Origin: Tritrichomonas musculus
Lineage: Eukaryota; Parabasalia; Tritrichomonadida; Tritrichomonadidae
Reading direction: 5' to 3'
Length of the DNA stretch: 64,000 nucleotides
NCBI GenBank assembly: GCA_039105265.1
Contig: JAPFFF010000003.1
Location: forward strand, 248,001-312,000
Shown here: in pieces, positions 18,341 to 27,855 of the stretch
Numbering within the stretch: the first letter of the stretch is position 1
How the letters are laid out: the number at the start of each line of letters is the position of its first letter
Made by a program: the position numbers and the translations under genes
The notes under the pieces: generated by a model
Databases searched by the model: none
Told to the model about the DNA's origin: nothing
Seen by the model: the letters and a program-made list of their open reading frames with translations, nothing else

Positions 18341-20023
18341 ATGTCATCTGAAAATCAAAAAATTACTGTAAATTTTATAGATATTGGTCGCCGTTTTTTT
18401 ACTTTAGATATTGACCCATCATGCAAGATACGAGATATTAAGTTAATGCTAAAAGATAGAGTTGATGATTACGATATTTCCAAGTTCTCAATTAAACTTG
18501 GTGATCTTTATATTGATGAAGAAAAATCTATTGAATTTTATGAAAATCTCAGAAATGATTTGGATATGGATGAATACAATTATAGAATTGAAACCGACGA
18601 TTCAAACACCAATTTAGTTAAATTTAAATTTAAATTCGGTGATTCTGATCAAATATACTTTAATTTTTACCTCAATGATAAAGTTTCATCTATAAAAAAT
18701 ATTCTTTCAAAAAATGCTCTATTAAAATTCGAAGATTATAATTCAATTGCCCTTTTTTATAAATCAAAAAGAGAGCTTGAAGACAACATTGCCATTCGCT
18801 GTGTAGGAATACCAAAAGACGAGCCAATAATCGTAAAATCAATTTCGTATGAATATAGCGTCATTTTACCAGATGGATCAGCTTTAGTTTTTGCAATGAA
18901 AAAGAGATGTAGAGCGTTCGACCTAAAAAAAAGAATAATACAAGTTTACACCAAAGAAGAAATCAAAGTTACAGATTTTAGCCTTGAAATTAATGGAAAT
19001 ATTCTCCAAAATGATTCTGACTTATTTTATGAAAAGATCCGAAAAGATCAACTAATATTAGTTGTAATGAAACATATTAAAAGTTCTCAGAACTCGACAG
19101 CGGCAGAACCCCGAAAAAGAAGAAACATTGGATCACTTCCTTTAAAAAGGAAAAGTTCAATTCTATTCGCACAGCAAATTGGAACAAACGAACAATTTGA
19201 AGCTTTCAAGTTTATTCGGCAAAATTGCGATGGAAAAATTATTTCATTTAAAGATATAAAAAATAAAATATCTTCAGATGTAACAGTTTATGGCTATATT
19301 ACTTTTGATTATCATTCAAATTTACTCTCTGCTGAAATTCCTTACAATTGCTCAGTTTATGACGCTAAAACAATCCTTACTGAGACATATTTCAAACCTA
19401 TTTGTTCTCATATAAAAAGTTCTATGGTCAAAATTAATAGTAATTTTGGAGATAAAAAAGAATTAACTGACCACGAAATTCTAGAAATTCAAAGCACATC
19501 GAAGAAGCCAATATATTCTATTCGTCTTTGTATTAATTTCAATATTAAGATCAAGAATACCAAAATCCAAAAACATTTCGATTTTTATCCTAATTTTTCT
19601 ATAATTTTTGACGTTATCAAAAAAGAGATTCTTAAAATAAATCCAAGATATACTGAATTTCGACTGTTTTATTTGAATAAAAAACTTACAAAGCATTCAC
19701 ATTTCAAAGTTCCTCCAAATGGAGTCATAACTGTTGACATTATAGAAAAAATGTCGGAATTAACAACTGTTTATTTTGAAATTCCAAATAAAGAATCCTT
19801 TTCTCTTGAATTCAATGAAGCCACGCCGATTTCTGATGTTTGTGAAGCAATTATTAAATCACATAAAATCACTGATGAGGTTAATTTGATATTTGCAGGT
19901 AGAATACTAGAAAAAGATAGCATCCTTCAAGATATCAACTTATCTTTAATAACAAAAGAAAATCCAATTGTGATATATATTCAGCATTCTCTTAAATCAA
20001 TCATGAAAATGTTAACTGAATAA
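18341..20023 (+). CDS. Protein with multiple divergent ubiquitin-like domains
   Basis: 560 residues. The sequence reads as consecutive beta-grasp units of about 75-85 residues. The clearest is the last (about 475-555): TVYFEIPNKESFSLEFNEAT, ISDVCEAIIKSHKI, VNLIFAGRILEKDSILQDIN, which has ubiquitin's strand-strand-helix-strand order and the L-I-F-x-G-x-x-L-x-D signature. Similar openings occur at residue 8 (TVNFIDIGRRFFTLDI), about 90, about 170 (YSVILPDGSALVFAM, ISLEING-like) and about 325 and 395. A basic linker (EPRKRRNIGSLPLKRK) lies near 260-275. No C-terminal di-Gly is present, so it is not a conjugated modifier. It may act as a scaffold or a decoy for ubiquitin-binding proteins; function is not known. 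Confidence 0.65.
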   Translation: MSSENQKITVNFIDIGRRFFTLDIDPSCKIRDIKLMLKDRVDDYDISKFSIKLGDLYIDEEKSIEFYENLRNDLDMDEYNYRIETDDSNTNLVKFKFKFGDSDQIYFNFYLNDKVSSIKNILSKNALLKFEDYNSIALFYKSKRELEDNIAIRCVGIPKDEPIIVKSISYEYSVILPDGSALVFAMKKRCRAFDLKKRIIQVYTKEEIKVTDFSLEINGNILQNDSDLFYEKIRKDQLILVVMKHIKSSQNSTAAEPRKRRNIGSLPLKRKSSILFAQQIGTNEQFEAFKFIRQNCDGKIISFKDIKNKISSDVTVYGYITFDYHSNLLSAEIPYNCSVYDAKTILTETYFKPICSHIKSSMVKINSNFGDKKELTDHEILEIQSTSKKPIYSIRLCINFNIKIKNTKIQKHFDFYPNFSIIFDVIKKEILKINPRYTEFRLFYLNKKLTKHSHFKVPPNGVITVDIIEKMSELTTVYFEIPNKESFSLEFNEATPISDVCEAIIKSHKITDEVNLIFAGRILEKDSILQDINLSLITKENPIVIYIQHSLKSIMKMLTE

Positions 20024-20389
20024 TATCATATAATTTACGAATCGCTTTAGATTTTGAAAATATTTTTTTTGTTAAATTTCTTTTCAAAATTTATCTCGAC
20101 ATATTTATAATATAATTTAATTATGTTCAATTAGCATTACTCATCATGCCAATTATAAAGTATTAGATTAGAAACTTTTAATTTTTTTTTTTTTTTTTTT
20201 TTTGAACATTTAAAAATGCTTTAGAAAAAGTTTTAAATATTCAGAAAATTTTAATGGTTATATGGTCCTTTTTTATTTTTTTGAATTAAGGGAGGACTAC
20301 CAAATTTTTTTCCAAAAATTTCTTTCAATTTTCTTTAAAAAAAATTGTAGAAATGGCAAAAATAAAAAGATTTTTAAATCTTTTTATGG

Positions 20390-20483
20390 TACATAATTTT
20401 TATCGATTATTACCGCCATCCGCGGGGTCTCGGCTTCGCTCGACGCCCGCTTGGCGGTATGTAGCCTCGGTAAAAATTATGTA
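20390..20483. repeat. Fold-back repeat with a GC-rich core
   Basis: Outer arms TACATAATTTTTA (20390-20402) and TAAAAATTATGTA (20471-20483) are exact reverse complements. Inner arms TACCGCCA (20411-20418) and TGGCGGTA (20452-20459) also pair. Between them lies a GC-rich core (20419-20451) that is very unlike the surrounding base composition. Weaker pairing continues outside (AAAAAGATTTTTAAATC and its mate). The core shares GCGAAGCCGA (as reverse complement) with 24546-24555. Confidence 0.65.
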
Positions 20484-20768
20484 AAAATATAAAAAGATTA
20501 AAAATAATTTTATTTTTAATTTCTCTCAAAAATAAAAATAATTGAGAGAAACAATTATTCTTATTCAATTTTTGAATATCCTTACAAAAAGTCTCTTTTG
20601 GGTAATCAGAACTAATATATACATCAAAATAAAATAATAGTATAATTTCTTTTATCTGAGTTAAAAAAAATATAAAAAATCACGAGAAAAAAGCAGGAAA
20701 TCCCGTGATTTTCCGAGGATTTTTTAAACGTATTCCCCGAAAATTTCCCTTTCCCGAATCCCATCCCT

Positions 20769-21131
20769 GGCGCCATGGCTATGCTTTTGTGTCCAAACGT
20801 ATTTATATTCAAAAAGTTTGGAATGGATACATAAATGTATCCAATAATTTTTGAGAACTTGATACTATCCAAAAAGTCCAATTTTGGATACTTTGTTTCG
20901 ATTTAGGACCGCTCTCAAATTTTCAATATTAAATTTGAATATAATAAACCAAATATATATAGAATTTCTTATTACATATAAAACATGATTTAAAACTTTT
21001 TGTATCATTATTTGTTCGCTATCATTTAAAATAGTATTGCAAAATGCATTTTATTATAAAATAGCTATTTATTATATGTCATAAACATATTTTCTTAAAA
21101 AAGATCAAACTATCAAAAAAAAGTATTTGGT

Positions 21132-21165
<34 letters not shown>

Positions 21166-21281
21166 CCACAAAATTGAATAAAAACCCGATAAAAAAACAC
21201 GTTTTGTTCATGAAAAAGTAACAACTCTTATCAAAAAGTCAAAAAAGGCATTCAGTTCACTGGACACAAAAGCCTAGCGCC
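20769..21281. repeat. Possible inverted-repeat element, ends share a TTTTGTGTCCA motif
   Basis: GGCGC-x-A-x-GGC followed by TTTTGTGTCCA at 20769-20795 recurs inverted at 21261-21281 (with a few inserted bases on the left arm). The enclosed 513 bp have no coding capacity. I could not see a target duplication, so this may be a decayed miniature element or two fragments of a dispersed repeat. A related TTTTGGACACAAAAGG string occurs at 51623-51638. Confidence 0.4.
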
Positions 21282-21321
21282 ATCGGTATTCAAGTAGAAT
21301 AAGAAAACAAACAATTTCCAT

Positions 21322-21513
21322 CAGGGATGCACCAAGAGCGGCTCGAGCGTGCTCGAGCAATGTCAGATTCTTGCTCATTAAAATGGTTTTCAAGCATTTG
21401 ACATTGCTCGAGTTTGCTCGTAATGAACTGATTTTTAATGATAAAAATTCTATTTTCGAGCAGTTTTTCGAGCGCTCTAAATAATAAAAAGCTCTGGTTC
21501 GAAATTTTATTTT

Positions 21514-21546
<33 letters not shown>

Positions 21547-22943
21547 AATTTAGTATCATGTGATTCATATATGAATATAATAAATTTATTTGAAATTTTG
21601 TAAAATAGAAAGAGAATTTATATCATTTTTTTATAAATAATTCATTTATTTCCAAAAATATAAATAATAATAATTATTATCATATATATATATCAATAAA
21701 TGAGGTTTTAATTAATCCTTAAATATTTTAAAGATCAATATTTTCCAAACTTAAATTTGTGGATATGATTTTCAATATAGTCCTGTTGAATTTAAGAGAA
21801 TAATTTGATGATATCGATTTTAATACTTTTAATATTTTGTGTTAAAAACCAAACAATACAATTAGTCTCATGATATAAAATGAATTTTAGGGCGATTTCT
21901 TCTACCAAATAGATTTAAATTCATCAAATTTTTAAAAATACGAATGGAACAAATACTACGATGATTTATTCATGAATACTCATTTTTTGATATAAAATAT
22001 TTCTAAATTTCTTTTTTCAAATATTAAATTTAAATACTTGGTGTGAAATATGCATTTGAAAATAGAAAATGCGGATGATTTTGAGCTCTTTTATTGCTTT
22101 GTTTTAATTGATTATTAGAATCTCATTCTTTTAAAAAGAACGCCTATATATATAAGAATTTAAACTCTCCTTAAAATTTGATTATATGCTTTTCTTTTGT
22201 ATGAATTTAATGATGCTTTTGATATAATATTTTGGTAAATTTCAGGCCAGATAAGAATTGTAAATTTATTTTATAACATCAGAATTTTCAATTTTTTGTA
22301 AGCATTACATCTAAGAACGGAATTACTTTGATTCAAAATTGATTTGTAAAAAATGTCAATGTCGTATTATATTATCATTGAAATAATTAAACAAAAATGA
22401 TTATTTAATGAAAAAAAATTGAGTATTGATTTTTTTACGTAAAATTTTAAATTTTTAAATCCGATCCTTTTCGTCTTATGAATGCCGTTTTATAGCAAAA
22501 TATTGTTAACTATATAGAAAAAGTGTTTACTGTATATTTAAATCATTAATTTCCCAATTTCAACTACCTGATAACATAAAATATTATCTTTTTAAAAAAC
22601 ATTAAGGAAAATGAAATTTTTTAATTTAAATATATTTAAAATAATAAATTATACTATATTTTCCTATTTTTTTCAAAAAAAAAATATTTATTCATAAACT
22701 TTTTCTCACCCTTAAAAAAAAAAAAAAAGGAATATGAAAATTTCGAACCTTAGCTTTTTTAATTTTTGGGCATTGCTCGAGCAATGCTCGAAAAAGTTCT
22801 AATAATAAGCACGTATGGTAATAAAAGTGGAAAATTTGACATTTCTCGAGCATGCTCGAGCAAGAACTTTTTGCTCGGGCAATGCTCTTGCCCAAAAATC
22901 ATTTTGGGCAAACCGCTCGGCTCGTGCTCGTAATGCATCCCTG
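21322..22943. mobile_element. Non-autonomous hAT-type transposon, CAGGGATGCA ends, 8-bp TSD
   Basis: The element starts CAGGGATGCACCAAGAGCGG at 21322 and ends (reverse complement) CAGGGATGCATTACGAGCAC at 22943. It is flanked by exact copies of ATTTCCAT at 21314-21321 and 22944-22951, an 8-bp target-site duplication. CAGGG termini with 8-bp duplications are characteristic of the hAT superfamily. Several GCTCGAGC/GAGCATGCTCGAG-type subterminal repeats occur in both end regions (21341-21475 and 22775-22932), the usual kind of transposase-binding array. The 1,622 bp have no transposase, only AT-rich filler with homopolymer runs, so movement would need a transposase from elsewhere. The exact duplication suggests relatively recent insertion. 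Confidence 0.88.
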
Positions 22944-23043
22944 ATTTCCATATAATTTAAAATGGTTTATTAAAGAATGAGCAGGATTTTTTTGGATTTA
23001 TAAATTATATTTCATTTCATTCATGTTTTTTTAATCTAACAAA

Positions 23044-23805
23044 CAGGGTTGGCCAACGTTGAAGTTAAAATCGTTGAACAAAATGTTATATCGTTGAATT
23101 GAATGTCAACGTCAACGGCATTAAGGCCATTGATTATAACCGTTTCAATTTGGTCATAACGACATGTTAACGTTGGAATAATGTTGAATCAATGAATTAA
23201 GTTAACGTTATGCTTATTGAAAAGTTGAATTTTTATGAGAGACAACTTTTTCTGAAAAAAAACTTTATCGATTCAATTTATATTTGGTATGATTTAAGGT
23301 ACAAATCCAGTACGTTATTTTTTGAATAGGAGAACGTTTATTATTTGAATAGTTGCATGTCTCTGAAAAAGTTTGAATTGACTATGTTTGTTTTTGACAC
23401 TTTTTTAAACAATTTAAATAAACATTATGACATGTTATATGAAATGGATGGAAATAATCGTTTTTTATTTAACATGTCATCTTATTCTTTGAGAATGTCA
23501 AAAAAAATTGCGGTTACTAAACGTACTGGATTTGTACCTTAATAAAGAATTATTATTTTGAAAAAAAATAGTAAATATCATTATCATATCTACATAAATA
23601 CCAAATATATATATGTTACTGAAATGATGATTTAATTTTAAATCAACGACGATAGAAATAAAAAAGTGCCATTTTTTTTGACGATCAATTTCAACGAAAC
23701 ACTTATCGTTGATCGTTGACGTTGAAATAACGAAGTTAACGTTGACAAAGAGCCGCCAAAAAAGTGACGCCGTTGATCAATTTTTTCAACATTAACCATC
23801 CCTGA
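23044..23805. mobile_element. Non-autonomous hAT-type element, CAGGGTTGG ends, 8-bp TSD
   Basis: Left end CAGGGTTGGCCAACGTTGA at 23044; right end read inward CAGGGATGGTTAATGTTGA from 23804. CTAACAAA lies immediately left (23036-23043) and again at 23806-23813, one base after the CCCTG terminus, giving an 8-bp duplication with a single-base irregularity. Subterminal AACGTTGA/TCAACGTT-type repeats fill both ends (23057-23240 and 23640-23795). No transposase. A separate TTAA-flanked element is nested inside at 23294-23542. Confidence 0.82.
23294..23542. mobile_element. TTAA-flanked miniature inverted-repeat element nested in a hAT element
   Basis: A perfect 21-bp inverted repeat (23296-23316 and 23520-23540) starts AAGGTACAAATCCAG. 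With TTAA counted as the duplicated target (23294-23297 and 23539-23542), the unit is 241 bp with termini GGTAC...GTACC. TTAA targets are typical of piggyBac-type transposition, but piggyBac ends usually start CCC/CCY, so the superfamily is uncertain. A 65-codon frame inside is not convincing as a gene. Confidence 0.7.
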
Positions 23806-24019
23806 CTAACAAAATTTATTGGACAATCGTTTTTTTCTACACCACTTTTTGAATGGTTTTTCGATCCATGAGTCCAGTAAAAAAAAAAAAAGCCATTTTA
23901 AGGTGAAATTAGACTTACTCTGTTAAGAAAATTATCCAAAAAAATCGTAAATTTAAATTTTACCGGAAAATTATAACTATTTGCCTTTTTTGATATGAAT
24001 TTTTATATTTTCACATAAT

Positions 24020-24497
24020 TAGACTTGTTATTCTCCGATTCTCGAGATCGATAATTAATTGACTTTTTGATATCGATACATAAATACGCACAGATTCTCG
24101 AGATCGGTTTCAGAGATCGAGAATTTTTTTTCTCAGCTTTTGATATCAGAATTTTCAATTAAACTTTTTGATAAATATATGATCGTAATTCATTCTCAAA
24201 TATTTCATAAAAAGAATGTATTTTTTTGATTTTAATCTTAAAATAAGCATCAATACATTCTATTATTTATTTTTAGATATAATAAAATCACAAATATCAA
24301 TTATAAAAAAAGATAAATCAGTTTGAGATCTCGAGATCTCGGTAATTGATATCAAGTTTACAATTATTTTTATATCACATTTCATATCTGATATCTTGAT
24401 AATCGATAATCTCGATATCAGATTTGTAAACTGATAATCGAGTATCAGATGTAAAAAAGTGACGTTTTTGATATCGATTCTCAAAATAACAAGTCTA
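24020..24497. mobile_element. Short hAT-type element, TAGACTTG ends, exact 8-bp TSD
   Basis: 478 bp with ends TAGACTTGTTATTCTC at 24020 and, inverted, TAGACTTGTTATTTTGAG from 24497. CACATAAT at 24012-24019 is repeated exactly at 24498-24505. The interior is unusually rich in palindromic GATATC, ATCGAT, CTCGAG and GAGATCTC words on both sides, which look like subterminal binding sites. There is no coding capacity. Confidence 0.85.
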
Positions 24498-24585
24498 CAC
24501 ATAATTTTTCAGGAATATCCCAACCAGTGATCATCACAGGGCTGCGCGAAGCCGAATCGGGCTCCTTGAATTGCTGGATGAATCG

Positions 24586-25573
24586 TAAACCTTCGAAAGG
24601 TCACCCTAAAATATTAACCTGACCACAAATTTTTTTTTTGGGTCACTACCCAAAAAAAAAATGAAGCGTTCGCGTTTGACCCTTTTATTTCTAGTGTATT
24701 TTTTGGATTATTTTTTATAAAACCATGTTCTATAATTAATTTTTTATTGATTCATGTATTTTTTTAAAGTGAATTTTGATTTTAGAAAACAAAATTTTAT
24801 GATATGACTTGTTATATGAAATACTTTAAATTTTATTTAGAAAAGACTTTTTTATTTGAAAATCAAGTAAAAGTTTGTCAAAACAGGATAATCTTTTAAA
24901 ATCTGAAATAGCTATTAATATATCTTAATATTGTATTCAAACATGAAGTAAAAGAAAGAAATGCCAATATTTTTTTATTATATAAGTGATTAGTAACATT
25001 AATTAATAGCAAAATGAACTAAAATGCATAGTATAAACTATGAAAAAAAGATAAAAAATATAAAACAAGTAAATGAATAGTTTTTATTATTTTAAATTTG
25101 TAGATTTCAAAGCTTAATATAAAAAAATATTACGTAACTTAAATTTATGTATAATTTCTCTTTTCATAAGTCATCTAAACAATAAATTAACTGACAATGA
25201 AAATCAGAAAAAAATATGATACAAAAAAAAATCAATTAACTTTCAAGAAAAAAGGTTTTCTGATATTAAAAATTGCAATTAAATAGAATAATAGAGAAAA
25301 TAATTTCAAAAAACAATTTTTGAGAAAATTATCAGATGCATTATTCTAATGAAATAAAAATTTTTATTAAAAAGGATTGAAAAGCTTGTAAATTTTTTAA
25401 TAAACCTTTTTTTATATAAATATTTATTCCACATTTTGAGATAAATGAATTTTAAAAATTTCGGGTCAAAAACCGCTTTGGGTAGGCGGTAATTTGCGAC
25501 CCCTGGTCAAAATATACCTAAAATTTTTGACCCGATTGAAAATGGGTAAATCGGGTACCCCTTACAAGGTCTA
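24586..25573. mobile_element. hAT-type element, TAAACCTT/TAGACCTT ends, exact 8-bp TSD
   Basis: 988 bp. Left end TAAACCTTCGAAAGGTCACC at 24586; right end inverted TAGACCTTGTAAGGGGTACC from 25573. ATGAATCG at 24578-24585 recurs exactly at 25574-25581. Subterminal GGGT/ACCC words are clustered at both ends (24612-24680 and 25460-25560). No transposase. The termini match the element at 48695-49323, so both belong to one family. Confidence 0.87.
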
Positions 25574-25723
25574 ATGAATCGGGAAGCTATTTTAATTATA
25601 TAATTATGCATTACAGTATAGTCAAAAAATATAAAAACGTCAAAAAATAGTTAAAAAGTTGGAAAATACAGTTTTTCTATAGCAAAAGGCTAATTTTGTT
25701 TGGTCAATTTTTTTTATCCTTAT

Positions 25724-25787
25724 TTGAAAAAGTGAATTTTCCAACTTTTTGATATATATCAAAAAGTTGGAAAATTCACTTTTTCAA
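25724..25787. repeat. 64-bp perfect palindrome next to the left TIR
   Basis: The sequence is its own reverse complement about a centre in GATATATATC, with arms TTGAAAAAGTGAATTTTCC plus AACTTTTTGATAT. It contains the AAAAAGTTGGAAAA word also found at the inner end of both TIRs. A partial counterpart (hairpin at about 28189-28236, CCAACTTTTTGATA with TATCAAAAAGTAGG) sits beside the right TIR, so both ends carry two extra copies of the word. These could be transposase-binding sites or a hairpin. Confidence 0.85.
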
Positions 25788-25986
25788 AAAGAGCCGCTGG
25801 ACATTATTTAATTTTCTTTTTTACTTTCTTTTGGATATATATCCGAGGTCAAGGGCTTTTATACTGGAAAGCATTAAGAAAAAACCGCTTCTTTGCACAA
25901 AAGCAAATTGGAATGAAATCATTCCTATCGAAATCAGTGATGAATTCTATTCATCGATTTATCACCAAATACAGTTTTTTAATCGT

Positions 25987-27207
25987 ATGCAATTTCTTAC
26001 GATAACTGAAATTTGTTCAATACTAGGAATTTCATCAAAAACTTTTTATAAAATTTTGGGTGGAGAAGAGCAAGATAACGTTGACAAATATGAAGAAGAA
26101 GACATGGAAGATGAAGAAGAAGACATAGAGGATAAAGAAGAAGTTGCAGAAGATGATGAAAGAGAAGCAGGAAGACCTCCCTTAGTAAATGATGAAGAAG
26201 AAGCATTACTCTTGCAACAAATATTAGAGTGTCAGCAGCATGGGAATTGTATGACTCCTCGTGAAGCTCGAAGATGGCTACAGCAAGTTGTTTTTAACCG
26301 AGGAAAAGTGGTTGCATTAAACAGACAGTGGTGGTATAATTTCAAAGAAAAACATGATCGAATTTTGAAGATAATGAAAATACATTCGTTGGAATACAAA
26401 AGATTTGAAGTAACAGAGGAGCAAGTTGTTGACTACTTCAGAAGATTAACAAACGAATTGGCCAAATGTCCTTATCCTCCGATAATAATAAATATTGACG
26501 AGACTGGTTTCATTAGTCGTCCTTGCAAAAACAAGTCCAAATATTGCGTTTTTAGAAAAGATTGCAATACTCATCCTTGTTATAATGATTGCAACGATGG
26601 TTATCATGTCTCAGTTTTGGCCGCAGTAACATTAAGTGGCATCTCTTTGAAGCCTTTATTAATTTCTCAAACGGAAAAACCTCCCAAGGTTGTTAGAGAT
26701 TCACCATTAGGTAATACCTTTTCATGGTATTGTACCAAAAGTGGCTACTTAAATGCCAATGCAATGATTTACTGGATCAAAGAAATTCTTGTTCCTTATC
26801 TAACTTACATCTCCTCAACAATAGATTTTGAAATAACACCACTATTATTATTTGACAATTTAAGATCTCATTTAACAGATGAAGTTTTACAGCTTCTTCA
26901 AGATAATAATGTTAGAATATGCTGCCTACCTCCACACAGCAGCCATATTTTGCAAGTACTTGATTTATCTTTTTTCGGAGCAATGAAATCAGAGTTTGCA
27001 ACATGCGAGGCTACTAATTTCGATAAAAGCCAGAAAATGGCATGTAAAATAGAGAAAATATTGAAAGCTTATCATTTTGCAAGCTTTCCTACAATTATCA
27101 TTTCAGGTTGGAAAGAAAGCGGAATTGATGTTACTTATTCAGATAGCAAAATCGTTAAATATCATATTAAACAAGATTACATCATTTCAAAATTAATTAA
27201 ACATTAA
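25987..27207 (+). CDS. Pogo-type DDE transposase
   Basis: 407 codons from the first in-frame ATG at 25987. The frame is open back to 25753, but only through a TTG at 25831 and no upstream ATG, so either the protein starts here or the true start was lost. It begins with a helix-turn-helix (FLTITEICSILGISSKTFYK), followed by a Glu/Asp-rich insert, a second DNA-binding-like region (NCMTPREARRWLQQV, LNRQWWYNFKEKH) and a DDE_1 core. Catalytic Asp residues are in INIDETGF, LLLFDNLRSH and LQVLDLSFFG; the last two are separated by 35 residues (DD35D), within the pogo range. The usual DGH at the second Asp reads DNL. It lies inside matched TIRs and probably moves this element. Confidence 0.88.
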   Translation: MQFLTITEICSILGISSKTFYKILGGEEQDNVDKYEEEDMEDEEEDIEDKEEVAEDDEREAGRPPLVNDEEEALLLQQILECQQHGNCMTPREARRWLQQVVFNRGKVVALNRQWWYNFKEKHDRILKIMKIHSLEYKRFEVTEEQVVDYFRRLTNELAKCPYPPIIINIDETGFISRPCKNKSKYCVFRKDCNTHPCYNDCNDGYHVSVLAAVTLSGISLKPLLISQTEKPPKVVRDSPLGNTFSWYCTKSGYLNANAMIYWIKEILVPYLTYISSTIDFEITPLLLFDNLRSHLTDEVLQLLQDNNVRICCLPPHSSHILQVLDLSFFGAMKSEFATCEATNFDKSQKMACKIEKILKAYHFASFPTIIISGWKESGIDVTYSDSKIVKYHIKQDYIISKLIKH

Positions 27208-27675
27208 ATTATTTAATCATATCTTTATATATCTTTAAATCAAAATAATTAAATTTTATTTACCTTATCATATTTATAAAAAAATAGTCATTAATGTTAA
27301 AAAACTAAAAAATTATTAAAAATATTTAATTAAAGACATTTCAATTTTCGTGGTGATTTGTAATTAATTAATTTAAATGGACATATAAGATTTTTAATAC
27401 TAAATTTTCCATTATTTCAACTTATATAATTAGAGAATAATTGATCATTTTGAAGTTGAATTAAATATTTAATTATACTTCTCAACGGTTTAGTCGCAGA
27501 CTTACTCACGAGTTAATAAAAAGAGGGGAAAAAATTATAAATGGTTTTGTATCTTGAATAATAATATTAAATATTTAATATCATTTGTTTAAATAATTTT
27601 TCCTATATATATATATATTCTTATTTATATGCATCGATATTAAGAAAAATATCGCCATTCTCAATCGAAATTGAA

Positions 27676-27855
27676 ATTCGGTGAAGATTTGAGCTATACA
27701 AAAATGAAAGAAAAATTGAAGTTCGGTGAAGATTTGAGCTATTCAAAAATGAAATAAAAATAAAAGTTCGGTGAAGATTTGAGCCATTTAAAAATGAAAT
27801 AAAAATAAAGGTTCGGTGAAGTTTTGAGCCATTTAAAAATGAAAAAAATTGAAAT
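27676..27855. repeat. Tandem array of 45-bp units (4 copies)
   Basis: Units start at 27676, 27721, 27766 and 27811 with the core TTCGGTGAAG-x-TTTGAGC. The period is exactly 45 bases, a multiple of three, and the minus strand is open across it as 15-residue repeats (FLNSSNLHRT...). It lies within the pogo-like element, downstream of the transposase. Coding use is unproven. Confidence 0.8.

Larger units (their letters stand above)
20024..21313. other. Repeat-bearing spacer before the transposon nest
   Basis: About 1.3 kb without a gene. It contains long poly-T runs (near 20181-20203 and 21136-21165), a GC-rich fold-back (20390-20483) and an inverted pair (20769-20795 with 21261-21281). Small frames here are chance products of AT-rich DNA. 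Confidence 0.6.

Noticed and set aside
20765-20769. CCCTG as the right end of another hAT element (reads CAGGGATGGGATTCGGG inward)
   Set aside because: No partner end or 8-bp duplication could be found upstream in the window.
21290-21568. 92-codon frame with a Lys run at the left end of a hAT element
   Set aside because: It crosses the insertion boundary and depends on a homopolymer.
23345-23542. 65-codon frame in the TTAA element as a gene
   Set aside because: It runs into the inverted repeat and looks like chance coding in a miniature element.
24263-24502. 79-codon frame over the TAGACTTG element
   Set aside because: It spans the palindromic interior and the element's end; no protein-like pattern.
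24538-24556. CAGGGCTGCGCGAAGCC as a hAT end
   Set aside because: No matching inverted end or duplication found; it may be a solo relic.
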